From positions 107,895-171,894 of the forward strand of contig VZRR01002170.1 in NCBI GenBank assembly GCA_013398015.1: a stretch of DNA of 64,000 nt, read 5' to 3'. This document shows, one piece after another, positions 38,801 through 52,453 of this stretch (its first letter is position 1; each line of letters opens with the position of its first letter). The DNA comes from Oreocharis arfaki (lineage: Eukaryota > Chordata > Aves > Passeriformes > Paramythiidae). Both the position numbers and the translations under genes were made by a program. The notes beneath the pieces were generated by a model. It saw only the letters and a list, made by a program, of their open reading frames with translations. It was not told the DNA's origin and searched no databases.

Positions 38801-41800
38801 CCTCCATGCAGATGAAAACCTGGCTTACCAGATCTAACGCTCTTGTGTGAACCCCATCATGCATGATTAGAAGTTCTGAAAATCCATGGAGATTCCAAGG
38901 TCAAAGCCAAGGAAGTAAGTTACTGGGTTCCATATAAATCTGTAGAAAAAGTACTATATTGAGGAATTTGTTCTAAATTGCTGCTTCAATTGCTTTAGTC
39001 TCCTGCTTTGTTGTCCTATCAGCATTCATTCCTTACAGCATTGCTCTGATTAAATTTTACACAAGTTTGGTGTTGCGCCAGGTGTTTCACTGGATTTACC
39101 TATCTAACCAATGCAGTTATACATGTCTGCTCCCACTCACACTTGCATTACTGTCTTCTAAAAAGTTTAAAATAGGGCCATATTCATTAACAAAAAAACC
39201 TCCTGGGAATTTTTACCACTTATTGTTGGCTAGATATTTATGAGGTTAAAAATATATATATACCAATGACAGCATTTTTTTACTTTGCTTGGGTTGATGT
39301 AGCGTAATGTGAAAAATTAAAACCAGGAAAACAGTTGTTGTTGTTTAATGTTTACAAAAAAATTGAAAATACTGTGGCACAACACCTCAGCAAGCTGAAA
39401 GGAATTTGGCATGTTCCAATATGATTATGCTAATCACCTGATTTTTTTCTTTCATATTTTTTCTCAAGCTCATAAATATCCCCTTCCTCCTGTTCCATAT
39501 TCTGAAGAGTAAAAGTATCTTGAGCCGAAAAGCCAAACTTGTCACATGAAAGCTACTACCAAGCAGTCAGTTGAAAAGTACTTAATTTTGTTAAACTTTC
39601 TACTGATTAATAATGCCACAACTCAGCTAGGTTTTGATACCCGAAGTCATTTCTCCATCTGACAGACCAGTTTTCAGCTTTCCCTTCTTTAAAACTAGGG
39701 CCTCCCAGCACCATTCTCTCCGAGAAATACTTTCTTATGTCAATACACAAAACCTATTGCACACAACCAAAGAAAAAAAAGTAAAAAAAACTCATGCCAG
39801 TGCCTGAAATACAAAAAGCAATTATCTATATTTACAGCATATTTTTGTTAACACCTGCTTAGCCACCCTGCTATATTTTTTACATTCTTGTTTTTTAGCT
39901 ATGCAATCAGCTGTGATGCAAAGAAATCTGTAATAAATATAAATACATATACAAAGAGCGGTAAACGAATCTCAACAACCATATCAGCACAAAAATTCTA
40001 ATAACAGAGCTCTAAGAGGTGTTTATGTCTTATTAACATGGGTACAAGAATATAACCAGTTCAAGAACACTATAGATTTCGCAGTTTCATCAGTGCGTTT
40101 ATGACATTTTTTGCAGTTATAGTTTGCATTTGTAAGATATAAATATGTCATTTCTTTTCTTCTCCAACATTATCTGTCAAACCAAAGAAGTGTTTGCACT
40201 ATTGATAAAAGAATCTCCAGCTAAGCAAATCTAGTAGGTATTTGTGTGTATTGGTATCATAGAAATTTTATCTACTAGCACATGTTCCATCATGATAGGA
40301 TGTGTGACAAAATACCTGTGTCATGCCACCAGAAAGTTTAGAGAGTAGGTATTAGTGAGAATTTCCGTAGAGTTGCACCAGAAATAAAACCGTCCTTTTA
40401 CATCTAAAGAAATAATCATCAGAATGGGGCTTTTGAATGGAAATGTCTTTGCCTTTCCTTGATGACACTACAGCCGGCTTGTTTCACTACTGAACAGTAC
40501 GTTCACCTATAATATAAATGTAATCTTCCATATTACTATGTGAGTGTTACAGTTTTGCTCATTTCTGTATGCAGCAGCATCCATTATCTTGTTCTTTTAT
40601 GCATTATCCAATTTCCCAATAGATCCTAAGAGTTATAAAACTTGTCCTCACAACTTGGTCCTGAAATAATAAAAATGTATAAAACTTCTAGATATACAGT
40701 TTCATTTTATGGCTAAATCAGTTCTATTCTGGGGGTTTTTTATGCTCACAGTTAATGTATATATTTAAAGCTCTATTTTCTTGCTTCTTGGTGAGGTGCA
40801 TCTCAGTTTTTGCACTGTTATGAGTAACAAACGTACCTTGCCTTTTCAAACTAGAGTCAAACTGGAATGCTTGACCTAGAAAACATGCTTATCTTTGGGG
40901 TTCACTTGAGTTTTGTGTATCTTCAAAACCAGGCTAGGATGTGAGAAAAGCATTCAGTTCTAATACAGTGTGATATGCTTTTGTGCAACTGTTCGAAAGA
41001 CACAGGGTACCCTTTCCACTACCCCCATGCAGGACTGAGAGGTCCACAACTCTCATCTGAAAAGAGCAAAATAATGGCCTTTTCCATTGCTCTACCTTTG
41101 TTTATTTGTCTGAAACGTGAGGAGGGAGCAAAGTGCGGCAGCCCCAGTTGCATAGCTATTCCAGGGCTTGAAAGTCAGGTTGGCTTTTATTGCTGCAAGG
41201 GCAACAGTTTGATTCCAAATGTTTGGTTACCTCGATGTGGCCTCCTGGAGACACACTTTCTTCCTCATAATCATTCCTGGGTCAATGCCACCATTGTCTC
41301 AGTGCCAGGCCAGCAAGGAAAACAAGATTAAGGCTTTCCAGAGAGGAAATCAAAACATTTACAAACATCCTTTGCTGGGTGACTATAAAAACAACAGGAT
41401 GAAAGGGAAACTAAATTTTAGGCAAACCAATTATTCAGGGAAATCCTAAGTTTCCATCAGGAAAATTTCACTGATATACTTGAGAGGACAAGGTTAGCTA
41501 TGCCTTGTGCTTCCAGATGAGAAAGCCATCTGTCTGCTTCTATGGGGCCACCAGCGATGAATACAAAGGAGGCCCACTTCAAGAAACATGAAACCTCCCC
41601 CTAAAATTTGTGCATTTTTAAAGTGATGCTGCAAGAATCATGGCCCGGTGCATGTTTGTGCAGAGCTGCAGAGCATCTCTGTCAGATATGTGATCTGTAC
41701 TCGGAACCAGCGGCTCTTTACTGGGACTCTTCAGCTTGGCTCCTGCTCCACCCTTGCCTGGTGTCCACTCTGGGAAAGGCATGACCCTCCAAGGGTAGGT

Positions 41801-44800
41801 ATGTGCCATTCTAGCAGCAGAGCAAAGATCAGAGAACTTCAGTCAGGCAAAATGGCAGCTTGAAAACATACCAACTCACAGGCTCAGACAAAACCAAACC
41901 TTGTTTACTGCATAATTACCTTTCATTTTCCTGCTCCTCAGAACTGTCTTCCCTGTTATCAGCTCTAACAATTCCATACTAGCCATGCTCAGGCTTGTTT
42001 GAATAATGGCTTCTATTCTACTCAAATTCCCTACGCACAGATAAAGGTAAGAAACTCAGTTAAGATATGCAGCAGTCAGAGAGAGAAGGGGAAATAAGAA
42101 AGCAGCAGAATCCATCCAGCCTTAGAAAATCTTGGCTATCTCAGTTTTAGTGACTTGTAACTGAGAGAACACTAAAGAGATTATTTTAAAAATTATATTT
42201 TCAAGGCCACTTCATTTTTCAGGGGTCCTGAGACCTGACATATGAACAATAGCAATGAACCAGTGCCCCCAAGCATACACTGGTGTTTTAAATTGCATCT
42301 GTATGTTTGACTATTTACTTCAGATTTCTCAATCTGCTGTGTCAGGAAATGGAATAGGTGTGGGGCATAGGTGTGTGGTGGAGGTCTTGATTAGAAATAC
42401 AGATGGTGACAGGCAGAGAGCTTAAAGCACAGCAGAATACATTCTTTTCTGAAACCACCACGTAATTACTTAGTTCTGCTGACGCTGAGAATTTTCTGTA
42501 ATAGCAGTAATGAAGATATCAAGTATATGTGGAAAAAAGTTGTCAGCTTTGAGTGTCCAGTAAATGACCAATATTTTTTGCCAAGGAAAATAATTTCTAA
42601 TTTTTAAAAATGTAGCCTTTAGCATATCCCTAGTTTTTCCTCCATTTCGTTATAATGTATATGCTTATTCCTGCCACTGTCCAGTCCTCTTTAATATAGT
42701 GTCAGATCCTACCCCAAATATTGATGCCATCTCACATTTCTTGTAAGACACCAAACTGATATTACTGTCAAGGGGAAGTATCGCTGAATATCTGGCAAAT
42801 AGCTGCTGGAGGAACATACAATGCATGTACATTTACATATTGCCACTTACAGAGCTTCATCCAAAACTGCCAAAGAGGGGAGGAAGAGGATATTGGTGTT
42901 GTCTGCGTTCCTGTTAGTGCTCTCTGTGTCTGCCAGTGTCAATCTGTGTGTTTCTGTGTGTGTTACACACCTGCACCAGCGTGCTTGTGCCTACTGGGTC
43001 AGTCTTGCTACTGGTTAAACCTTGGGCATGGAGCTGCAGCAGCCTCACCTCTGCCAGGTCACTGTCAGACTCAGCCCTGCTTGCCTCAATTAACTCTTTT
43101 TATGCTTACAAATTGAAAATATTTGGATGAAAACTTCCACATACTACTGAATTAATGGAGTAACATTATCAACAATATAAATATTTGTATAGAAAGATCT
43201 TCATGCTTGTATTTTGTTTATTCCACAAAATTCAGCACTACAAATTTTACCCAGTCACTTCATATTTTTAAACAGAATCATGGAAAAGAGGCTTACAAAG
43301 CAATGAACCAAACCTAGTGATCCAAACAGATAAGAGGCAGAATTTGAGCTTAAAAGAACAATCCAGTGTGGCTAAACATATGCCTGAATATTTGAGAAAG
43401 CCAAGAGACTCTGCACAGTGTTATGGATTTTATACAATTAACATAAAAAGCTTTCTGACATTATGAGGGTCATTGGCCAAGAATTAGTTCCTTACAACAG
43501 GTCAGCCAAAAAAAGAAATATTAAATAACCTGCTGTGGCTCATTAGAGTAAATATACAAAATAACACAGTGTGTGCTCTAGAGCACTTTTTGTGGCATTA
43601 CGATAATGCCTTAAAACACTCCCTCTGTGGTATTCTGATACCTTATCTTTTGAGAAAAAAAATGACACTTACAATTCCTCTCTGTTTTTCCACATTATGA
43701 CCTTTAATTTGTTTCACTCCACTTTCTTCCAGTCCTCACCAGATGTCTGGGAGATAATACAGGTCACATCCTCAGCTCATGGAAACTGATACCCCTCCAC
43801 TATTGTCTGTGATAACACCACACAAGCGTGACTGGGGTCTCTGTGCACTCTAAGCTCTACTTTGGACCCAGCTGAACTTGCTTCTTGTTAAAAGACTTCA
43901 TTTTTGCTGTGGTCCCCTGCTTTCCAGTCAGATGGTCTAGAGTAGAAGAGGGATTGACACAGTTGTAGCCTGATCCCATTATAAATTTGTCCATATTCTC
44001 ACACACAGTTCAAACACCCACTGACTGGTGACAGCCTCCACTTTGTCGCTTTTAGCTATACCCTTTCTACCTTCAAGTACCTCTGTTTTCTCTTAGTGTG
44101 ACTTCCACTGTTTCCTGCAGCTGCTTGACTAATGCACTTTTGTCCAACATTGTTATTTGGATGTAAACAGTGCTGCTCTTCTTTTCAAGACAAACATCAG
44201 GTGACCTGCTTCTCTGGGGATGAAATCCTCTAAGAGCTATAATGCTCTTCTTCAACACCTACTGTGCACACACTGCTTGTAAGGGCACAGGTGCCAAGAA
44301 ATGCCCTCCATCTCCACTCACATGCCTCTTCCCAAGTGCTTCCAGTGTCCTGTTACGTACCACTCCCCTCACTGCTTCCCGCAGGCTCCAGCACTGACCT
44401 CTGCGTGCCGTCCTCCCCCAGGTCTCCCTCTGCAGTGTTCTGCATTCTCGGTCATACCTGTGGGGTCAGGACACTGCCTGCCTTTCTTCAGTGTCCATCT
44501 GGACAGAGGCATCACTTTGCTCAGAAGATGCTACTGGCTAAATTCCAGGGCTCCGAGTGCTGCCCCCATGGGGTTATGTCCCTCAGAATTTAGGAGCACT
44601 CTTATCCTTTTTTGGAGACTTTGTTGCTGTTTCTCTCCATAACAGCGAGATTGCAGCTCTCCTTCTGACAGCAAAATTAAAGGCTTCCTAGGATTTCATT
44701 TATTTCACACTTTGCCTAATAATGAATTGTAAGTACACACATCCTCTGCAGGCACTGCTGTCTCAGATTGCGTTGTTGCAGGTTCATAGTTTGCCTGCTC

Positions 44801-47800
44801 TTCCAGAGTTAATTGAAAGATGTCATGTCCTTTAGTGCTTGCCATTTGCAGGAATAAGGACACGGAATTTTTTCCACTCCACTGGCAGCCGCAGCTCGCA
44901 GATAGAATATGAAGCTCTGATTAAACCACATTTCTGCAGTTTAAGCTCTGCTGATTGTTTTAGTTGTTCTATCTTTCCACTAAGGCTATTTCCATAGTTT
45001 ATTTTATGTCTAGTACCAGGTGTAATTCAGTAACCATTAGGAAAGGAGGGCTGACAGTGTTCTGTCTCATTAGGCACCTGGAGCAGCAGCAGTCCCTGGC
45101 AGCCCTGCCCATGCCAGCTGCAGGAGCCCAGGGAGCCCCACACCACTCCTTCCAAGGTGCTAGCACAGTAGATCATGCAGCCACCCAACTACCTGAATTG
45201 GGAAACAGACCTAGTTGAGAAGCAATCTTGCCAAGGAAAAATAGTTAATTTCCAGCTGAATTAATACCCTGAACTTGTTTGGTTTTGTTTGTTTGTGTTT
45301 TGGTTTTTTTTTTCCCATAGCTCTCAAACACCTGTGTCAGCAAAGTGGCAGTACAGCAAAGGGACAAGCAACCACGCAAGAGACCTGCTCGAAAAAGGGT
45401 TTCCTCCAGAGAAATCCTGGTAGGACTGCAGCCTGAGGGATAGATTCTGCCTGGCCTGAACCCCAATAAAGTGCTAGAGACAGCTGCTATTGCACTGCCT
45501 TCTGCTGTGGCCACAGGAAAGAGGGGTTGGTGGAGCATGACTTAAATATTGCTTGGCTTGAATCTGAGGAGGGAGGCAGAGTTGGGGGCATCCACTGGAG
45601 CACACCTGCCAAGATATTTGTGGCTGCAGTTAAGCTTGCTAGCAGACCCTTAGGACCACAGAATTTAAAGGTCTTAATTCCAGCATGTGGCATATAGCTC
45701 TTACCTAGTGTCTTGGAAACCTTAGGGAAATCGTTTGGGTAGATTTCCCTATTTCACGGGACTTCTAAATGGAACAGCATGATCAGGGTTTGAATTCATT
45801 GTGAAAGGCCAGGTGCAGTATTTTACAAATAGATATTCAAACACAAAGCTATTTCATGTTTTTATCTGTGACTATGGTGTATTTTAACTTTCAGAAACTT
45901 TAACTGAGAAAGGTACAGTTGCTGAAAAAGAAATTAATCACTCTGGCTGAACTTTGACACCCATTCAACATCTAATTAGTTGAATTAGAACCACTTTGCA
46001 AGGGAGTCAATCAATTCTCTAGCTTTAGCTGCCCCGATGGTTCTGAAATTTGATGATGTTATCATTACTTCGGAGGAGACACTCAGTTAGCATTTTAATA
46101 AGTGCATTTTTCCCTGGCACTTTAGCTCCATACCAGGAACTATCATAAGTTAAAATATTATCTGCAAAATGCAGGCTCTCCTGGGCCAGAACTGTGTCCA
46201 CATCTGAAAACTTTCCTGGTAGAAAATTCTTATTACTTTCACATGGATCAAGAGAATTATCATCAACCAAGTATCATGATGTGAAGACTGAGAAGGTAAT
46301 TAAGGGGACAGAATCTGAACTGCAGTAATACCTTTGCAGGAGAAGCTCAAAATGAATTATTAAAATTCTCTATTTCCGTATGAATACATAGTGAGATGAA
46401 AGTGCCTCCAAGTTTTAAACTAGCCTTTAAATACAAACCAGATGAATACTATGCTACCAGCCTCCTCCAAGTTAAGCAAATACATTTGATGTTTCACAGG
46501 AGCACTGTCAAGCGAAAGCTGAAGATTTTGGTTGAAATTTAAAGCATACCAGATAAAAGGATATATGTACATACAAAAAGTCTAGATTGGCCTAAATTCT
46601 TGACTGTTCACACTATTCCTTTAGGGAGAGAAAAAGGGGCTCTTGTAGCTCTGAAATTGCTTGGTCTGGCTTCTAGTTATTTGCTGAAAAAGTTATGTAG
46701 GCTACTGGATCCCTCCTTCTGTTTTAGGACATTAGGAAATTGTTCAGGAGGTAACGTCTTTCAAGTATCTGTATGACTTTGTATTTGAGGAATAGCTCAC
46801 AAATGCAGGCCAGTTCTAGTAGGAACCCAGCAAAGGGTAATGTTTCTATCACCTCTGAGGCTCTGGATTTGCAGCTTGGCTTTACAAGGAGGGAAAGATG
46901 AGAGTCTCCTAAGGCATCTTGTGGAAAAGCAGTAGGGTGGGTGGTGGGAATGGTAACTCCACCTCCCAGAACTTGTCTGTCCAGTCTCTCTCAGGTAGAT
47001 CGGTGACCTTCCAGCATGAGTTCACTCTGTTATTCTCTTTTAAAATATTACCCTATTTTTCTGTGCTTTCTTGACTGAATATTCCTGCATGGATGGCATA
47101 TATTAAAACTGCTGGAAAGCTTCTCCACAATATTTTCAAACCCTTCTAGCACACAGCCACCATAGAAAAATCCACTTTCAAAATGGAAAGTTTCAGAAAA
47201 ACAGAATGGATTAAAACAAAGATTTAGAATAAAATTTTTACATGTGCCATGAGCCAGCCATGGTGGCAGCTTTCATTCCTGTTATAGAAACACTAGCTGG
47301 TGTGCCAGCCCAGCTTCATTTGTTGGAGTGCTGCACTGCTCCGCCTTCTTTTCTGTATTTAGTTTTGATTTTTTTCTTATGTGATAGATTTGCATAAATG
47401 TTCCCACCACGTTTGTTTCGAACATATCCTCTCTCTGGAACTTTTTTTTCCAGATAGATCTCACTAAGATACTGAGCTCTTGGAAAACAAAACAAGCAAG
47501 AATTTCAGAAAGATGGCAAATTATCAGAGATCACAGTCTCTTTCACCTCTACAACACCCCTATATGCTTTAACAGTTGTTGTTTTAAATGTTTCAGTAGA
47601 TGTTACAAGAGAAGGGTGAGGATAAATGAAGAAAATGGAAATGTGCTGGGCCATCTCTAAACATCACAGTGGCAGGGAGCAGCAGTTTTGATCTCAGCCA
47701 TTGCCTGCAAAGGGACAAATTTGGGCTCGTGTTGATGCACAGGCATCAACAGCTGCTGTCAGTAGAATTGCTGCAGGATTCCTTCTCTGGGTTACAAAAC

Positions 47801-48383
47801 ACGGAACCTCAAGAGAACGAAATACAGTGCAAAATGAGCTAGAAGATTACCATGGAAATTTGCTAGAAGATTTGAGTGAGAGGAAAAAGAAAAATTAGGT
47901 CACGCAGCCAGCAGTGAAACTATGTGGAGAATAGAGAGGCCTAAGAAGGACAGAGGCTGTAGCTTTTATTACTCTTTAGAAAGCAACGGCATTCTGATAT
48001 TCTCAGAATTACCACATCATTAGCATTTACCTGCTTAATTAAGATACTAACTTATTTATATCTTTGCTTACAGATCTTGGAAGTGCTACTATTTCCTCAG
48101 ATACAAGGACCAAATCTAAGGACCAAATCTTAGACAGATCCCATTGCCACTTCCATCCATGGAAATTATGGACTGTGCCTTTGATATAATTTCCCTTACA
48201 ATATCCCTGTGCAGGAGACATGAAACCACTGTTTCTCTTTTCATTTTTGAAATGTAATCTAGCAAAATTTCCTGTTGAGTTTTCAGATGTTTTAGGTCTA
48301 CAACTAGTAATTTAGGCCTGCAGTGATGCCGGCAACCTCTTGCAGAACAGAGGACCCTGAATTTTTAAGTAACTCCCCTAACT
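35839..48383. other. Long unique stretch, no firm gene
   Basis: More than 12 kb in which I find no recognisable gene or repeat family. GC-richer patches at 36380-36560, 44290-44540 and 45060-45190 carry composition-driven frames. At 45073 on the plus strand a frame opens after 'ctgtctcattag' (HLEQQQSLAALP) and runs 48 codons to a stop. A T/G-rich tract lies at 45276-45313. Minus-strand frames at 46025-46270 and 47282-47464 look protein-like but lack a compatible acceptor/donor pair (see rejected items). Confidence 0.45.
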
Positions 48384-48752
48384 CCTGAGCCATGATGGTT
48401 TTTTATAGTGCTTGTGCAAAAGCTCACGAATCCCAACAAGGTATTGTGGCATATAGGTAAAGATTTATAAAATGAAGGCCTTATTGCCTTTGTAAAATCA
48501 TGGCTCAGACCTATTACTTTGGCTGGAGAAGGACCGTGGGAAAGAAACATAGCTGAATTAGGGGTAGGGAAACATGATGCGTGACTGTCATGTGCTCACA
48601 TACTGGTGTATGGTGATTGGTTGAATTATGTTTGTTGTGCTTTAAAACTACGGAAACAGATAAGAAACTGTATAAAAGAAACTGTGTAGTAATAAAGGGG
48701 CTTTTGGCTTTTGCCCAGGGCAGTGTGTGTGTGTGTTGTGTCTGTCTCAACA
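48384..48752 (+). mobile_element. Probable solo LTR of an endogenous retrovirus
   Basis: The segment has the order of parts of a retroviral LTR. A CCAAT-type box in inverse form lies at 48615-48623 (gattggttg), a TATA box at 48671-48678 (tataaaag) and a polyadenylation signal at 48691-48696 (aataaa). A short T/G-rich U5-like region follows, with a (TG)n run ending '...ctcaaca' at 48752. No gag, pol or env frame or primer-binding site follows, so it would be a solo LTR left by recombination. The 3' border is a reasonable guess from the CAACA end; the 5' border is uncertain (candidates 48386, 48393, 48491). I found no clear target-site duplication. The family was not identified. Confidence 0.55.
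48385..48508. repeat. 12-bp inverted repeat, ~100-bp spacing, at LTR 5' part
   Basis: 'ctgagccatgat' (48385-48396) and its exact reverse complement 'atcatggctcag' (48497-48508) enclose 100 bases. It overlaps the uncertain 5' boundary of the LTR. It may be part of the U3 region or mark a separate small element. Confidence 0.6.
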
Positions 48753-49754
48753 GCGACAGCATATGACATGGTTGGTTTTTAACTTTCCTTGTGCTGATCA
48801 GCTGTACTCACCTCTTCTTTCTGTGTGTCCTCTGAGTATCACAGTCTACCAGGTATTTCTTATCAAATAAGCCAGCCTTCTGGGAGTCCTGAGACAAATA
48901 TTAAGAAAAGGAGACAAGGCCATGAAAATGAGAGACATCTCTTACTACAAAATCAGCTCTTCAGTCACAGCTCTGTGCAAAATTGTGCATTTAGATCTAA
49001 TCCTTTACAAAGAGCTTTTGCTTCCTCTCCCAGAAAATGCTTTGGTATCAGCACCGTGACCCTGCACGTGCTAAAGCAGAGTCCCAGCTTATACAGATTG
49101 AGACTTCACGGTAAAAATACGCTGGTCTCTGGAGAGGAACAAGGACAACAAGCCATGCACATGGTTCAGCAGAAAATCTAATTCTCTGTGTTAAGCATCT
49201 TTAGGAATTGTGCTTCACTCAGCTTAATGCATTTGTCCTTCACATTCATGGATGTAAGTCTTTAAAAGAAGAAAAACGAAAGATAATGAATGAAAAAAGA
49301 ATATGCAGGGTACTGGAACAGCTGATCTGTTTTCTCTCTCAGTGTATGTACAAGACTTAGAAGAAAACAACATGACTTAACACGGGTTAATTTCCTTTCC
49401 ATTCTCTTCCTGTTAAAGATTGCAAAATAGTGAATTATAGAGCAGCATATTCATAGTAGACCAAAATAATTTTTCATGCAGAGAATAATAAGCTTGTTGA
49501 ATAGTTTACTGTTTTAAAAGATTTAGATGTAACCCTGGAGGAAATATTCGTACTTGAAGGTATGAGCAAAAGCAATTAAGGTAATTCCTTTTTTACATTC
49601 CAGCCCTTAAGGATATTTATATACCTTGGCGACCAGGCCGAAGTCAATGGAGTAGTTTTAAAGTTTGCAAAAATCAATGGAGAAGTTAACAGGACCAGCT
49701 CACTTTAAACTTGCTGGACACCTGACCCAGGATCTGCAATGGAAGTCCCATATT
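48753..49754. other. Unique DNA, no gene seen
   Basis: No repeat or exon with support. A TATAAA variant lies on the minus strand near 49616-49621, about 135 nt past the stop of the candidate exon at 49755-50024. It is only a weak polyadenylation-signal candidate. Confidence 0.4.
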
Positions 49755-50024
49755 TCATCTTCTTTGTTTCTTTAGAAGCATTTTAGCTATGTTTTCTGCA
49801 GTTTTGCTGGTGTGCCTTAGGTGGTCCAGGTCTGTCTCCTTCTGGGAGGAGATGGTGGTGAGCGTGGCCCAGGAGCTTGTTGAATGCAGCCCACTACAAA
49901 GCTGAGACTGGCAGCTGCAGCAGTAGTACGCTGGGGAGGAGCGCACAGTGCCCAGGGAAAGCTGTGTTATTTTCAGGGTGTTTAAATGCAGTTTTCCCAA
50001 GGGAAATGTGTGGCCTGAGCCTCC
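49755..50024 (-). CDS. Candidate terminal exon, unidentified protein
   Basis: On the minus strand a strong acceptor ('ccatcctcttttag') precedes 50024. The frame is then open in phase 0 for 89 codons to a TGA at 49755-49757. GC content and third-position GC are visibly above the AT-rich surroundings. The product would end in a charged helix (DLDHLRHTSKTAENIAKMLL then KKQRR), preceded by a cysteine-containing stretch (YYCCSCQSQLC). The helical end recalls C-terminal helices of AKNA-type proteins, but that is memory-based resemblance over a few residues and is not an assignment. It is phase-compatible with the exon candidate at 52359-52453. A chance frame cannot be excluded. Confidence 0.28.
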   Translation of the reverse strand, partial: GGSGHTFPLGKLHLNTLKITQLSLGTVRSSPAYYCCSCQSQLCSGLHSTSSWATLTTISSQKETDLDHLRHTSKTAENIAKMLLKKQRR

Positions 50025-52358
50025 CTAAAAGAGGATGGAGTGCCCAGTTTCCTAGCCAGGCTGCAGAGCAGGGACTTGCTCGGTTTTTTCGTTTTTTTTT
50101 TTCCTAATATGACATTTTAAGCCACCTGGACATCCTGAAGACTTTCGGGCAGATATTCCCCAGATCACCCCCTCTGCATACCGCAAATCACAGATAACTA
50201 CACGTTGCTCTTCTATAAAGCTGTTTCAGATCCCTCTACCCAGCACTTGACTCCCTCCCTGAGATCTTAAAGAGCTTGCAGCTCCCTCCCAAGCTTTGCT
50301 ACTGATTGCCTATATAAGAACAGGTCTGAATGGACTTTGTTCTGTATTGTGTAAGCCTATATATATATAGCGCAATACATTGGAACAGAGCCTGCGGAGA
50401 AAGAGGAAGGTTTATTTCATCAGTGCGACTTTCGGAGACTCACAGACACCAGAAATTAGTGTTAGAAACTTGTCAGCAGGTGATGTGTGGCTGCAGAATT
50501 ATTCCAGCACTACCCCTTGTGTCCTTTGGATGAAACATTAAAGAAGAATGGAAGTTAACTATGCATGAGATGCACTAAAACTATACGCTTAAATGACACC
50601 CATCCACTCATTTTTCCTGTTTCATTTAAGGTCACGTTCTTCTTCCTGAGTATTTTATCTAAATGCTTCCATTGTGAGTCTTCTGAGCCTTGCAGGAGAG
50701 CAGCTTTTAAAATCTCTGCAACCCAACCAAAATGTGGAAAAGGCAACTATTTTAAGCTTACATTGAACAAAATCATCAGTTGCAAAATGTGCCAAATAAG
50801 GGAGAGCATTTCCCTACTTGGCTTGATTCAAATCTCCTAGCAGCATGATTTCATCATGATCTTCCTTCTCAGGTCCCCCACAATAACTCCATGACATTAC
50901 ACTAATTTACCCAGGAGTATCTGAGCCACATGCACAACCTACTGAAAAAAATTGAAAGCTGCCGTTTTCTTAAAGCACAAAATAAGAAATTTCTGTGAAC
51001 ACACATCGAGGGAAATATGAAATATTTCTGCCCAATTTTTATTGTTTATCACATTTCTACATAAAATAAACATATAGTTTCGTCCACCGTAAAAAACTAT
51101 ATCATTAATTGAGTAAAGATGAAGAATTTTATTTGTTTAGCTGGAATATTCAGCAAAATGCAAAATAATGCAGGTTTCTGGGTTTGAGATATTTTCCCTT
51201 TAGAAATACTAGATATAGTTAATATATTTTCATATTTTCCATTTTCATTAAAATTACTGACAAGAAGATATCATTACAAAACATAGAAAAAAATCCTATC
51301 AAACTGGGTAGGATGTCGTTTAAATTTGAGGAAATATTTCTTATGAGGCATTTGGAAATATATAGATCTTCTGTGACAAAATTGACCTTAGTAATAAAAA
51401 ATAAAAGGAGAGAATGCAATTGTATTAATCATCTTTATAATTTTGAGAACTGTGTTGTCAGTGTCAGGTCGGATATTGTCTTATTCAGGCGCTTCTCCGA
51501 AGCATCTCTAAAAATCTGTAGTTTCCAGGTGGGAGGGAAAATGATGTTCAAATTAGCAAGTATGGTCTCTGCAGCTTAAAAGGGATGAAGCTGATGTTTT
51601 GTGGCATTAATATTTTCAGGATTTTCTGTGAGTTACATTCCATTTCCTTCTCAATAACAATGCAATGATATACTTGCAGCATATATTTGCTGTAATTTAA
51701 TATGATTTCATCTAAAAATCAGAGATAAGCAAAGTTGTAGAGGCCAATGCAAGCTGACAACTGTCTCATATTTCTTCCTAGAGAAAACATAAAACACATA
51801 CATGATATTTAGAGTCACGCTGAATGCCCTGGTGCTGTAGGGTGAGTGTGAAAGGCAAATTTTCCTTGCCAGGCCGAGACCAAGAGATTTTCAGCGTAAA
51901 TGAGCATCCATTTTAGAACCTTTCTCAGCTGGACAACCACACATCTGACTGTCAGCCAACGGAATCTGTCAAGAACATTTCCATAAGGACTGATAGCCAT
52001 GCACTACAGATACAGTACAAAACTGACAACAATGGGTAGATCAGTCCTGGACCACTTGTCTGGACCTACATGTGGGTCTAACGTTATTCTGAAAAGGATA
52101 AAACATGGTGTGGAAGGAGAGGAATGATAGTAGTAGCTTGGTTTTTAGCAGAAGAAGTACTGATCTGGTCTGATCTGAAATTAGTACAGAAAGTGCATTT
52201 TCTAGGTTTTCTCCTTTATTGAAATCTTTCAAAAATAAATTTCATCTTGCAGCTGGAGGTAAGGGGGAAATTGCTTCTACAGCTATGCTGCCTTTTGTGC
52301 CCAGGGGCAGTATTTTCTCATCTCTGTAACACTCATACATCATGGGAGAGATTCTTAC
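50025..52358. other. AT-rich DNA, putative intron of the minus-strand candidate
   Basis: Contains a T-run at 50092-50102 and an ATAT microsatellite at about 50358-50370. No recognisable repeat family or RNA gene. Confidence 0.4.
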
Positions 52359-52453
52359 CTGGTATAATTGACATAAATCTGTAATGTTCCCCTGAGGATG
52401 AGCACAGCACCTCTTTCTCTGCACATTACTGCCTCCTGTGCTATTACAGATCA
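52359..52453 (-). CDS. Candidate short internal exon
   Basis: On the minus strand this 95-nt stretch ends in a near-consensus donor CAG|GTAAGA after 52359. It is preceded by an AG (gtacag) before 52453 that has a poor pyrimidine tract. It enters in phase 1 and leaves in phase 0. The 31 complete codons include CCAHPQGNITDLCQLYQ at the donor. The phases fit both the ATG-containing candidate upstream and the terminal candidate downstream, but alternative acceptor AGs exist a few bases away. The strong donor is the best evidence. Protein unrecognised. Confidence 0.22.

Noticed and set aside
44264..44642. Two overlapping plus-strand frames of about 110 codons
   Set aside because: Two frames open over the same pyrimidine- and GC-rich stretch point to composition, not coding.
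46025..46270. Minus-strand 81-codon frame with protein-like composition and a GTAATG donor
   Set aside because: The good acceptor (ccttctcag) lies just upstream, but an in-frame TGA falls between it and the open part. No other acceptor fits.
47282..47464. Minus-strand frame of about 60 codons after a strong acceptor (gttttgttttccaag)
   Set aside because: No acceptable donor before the stop and no polyadenylation signal close by. The length is within chance.
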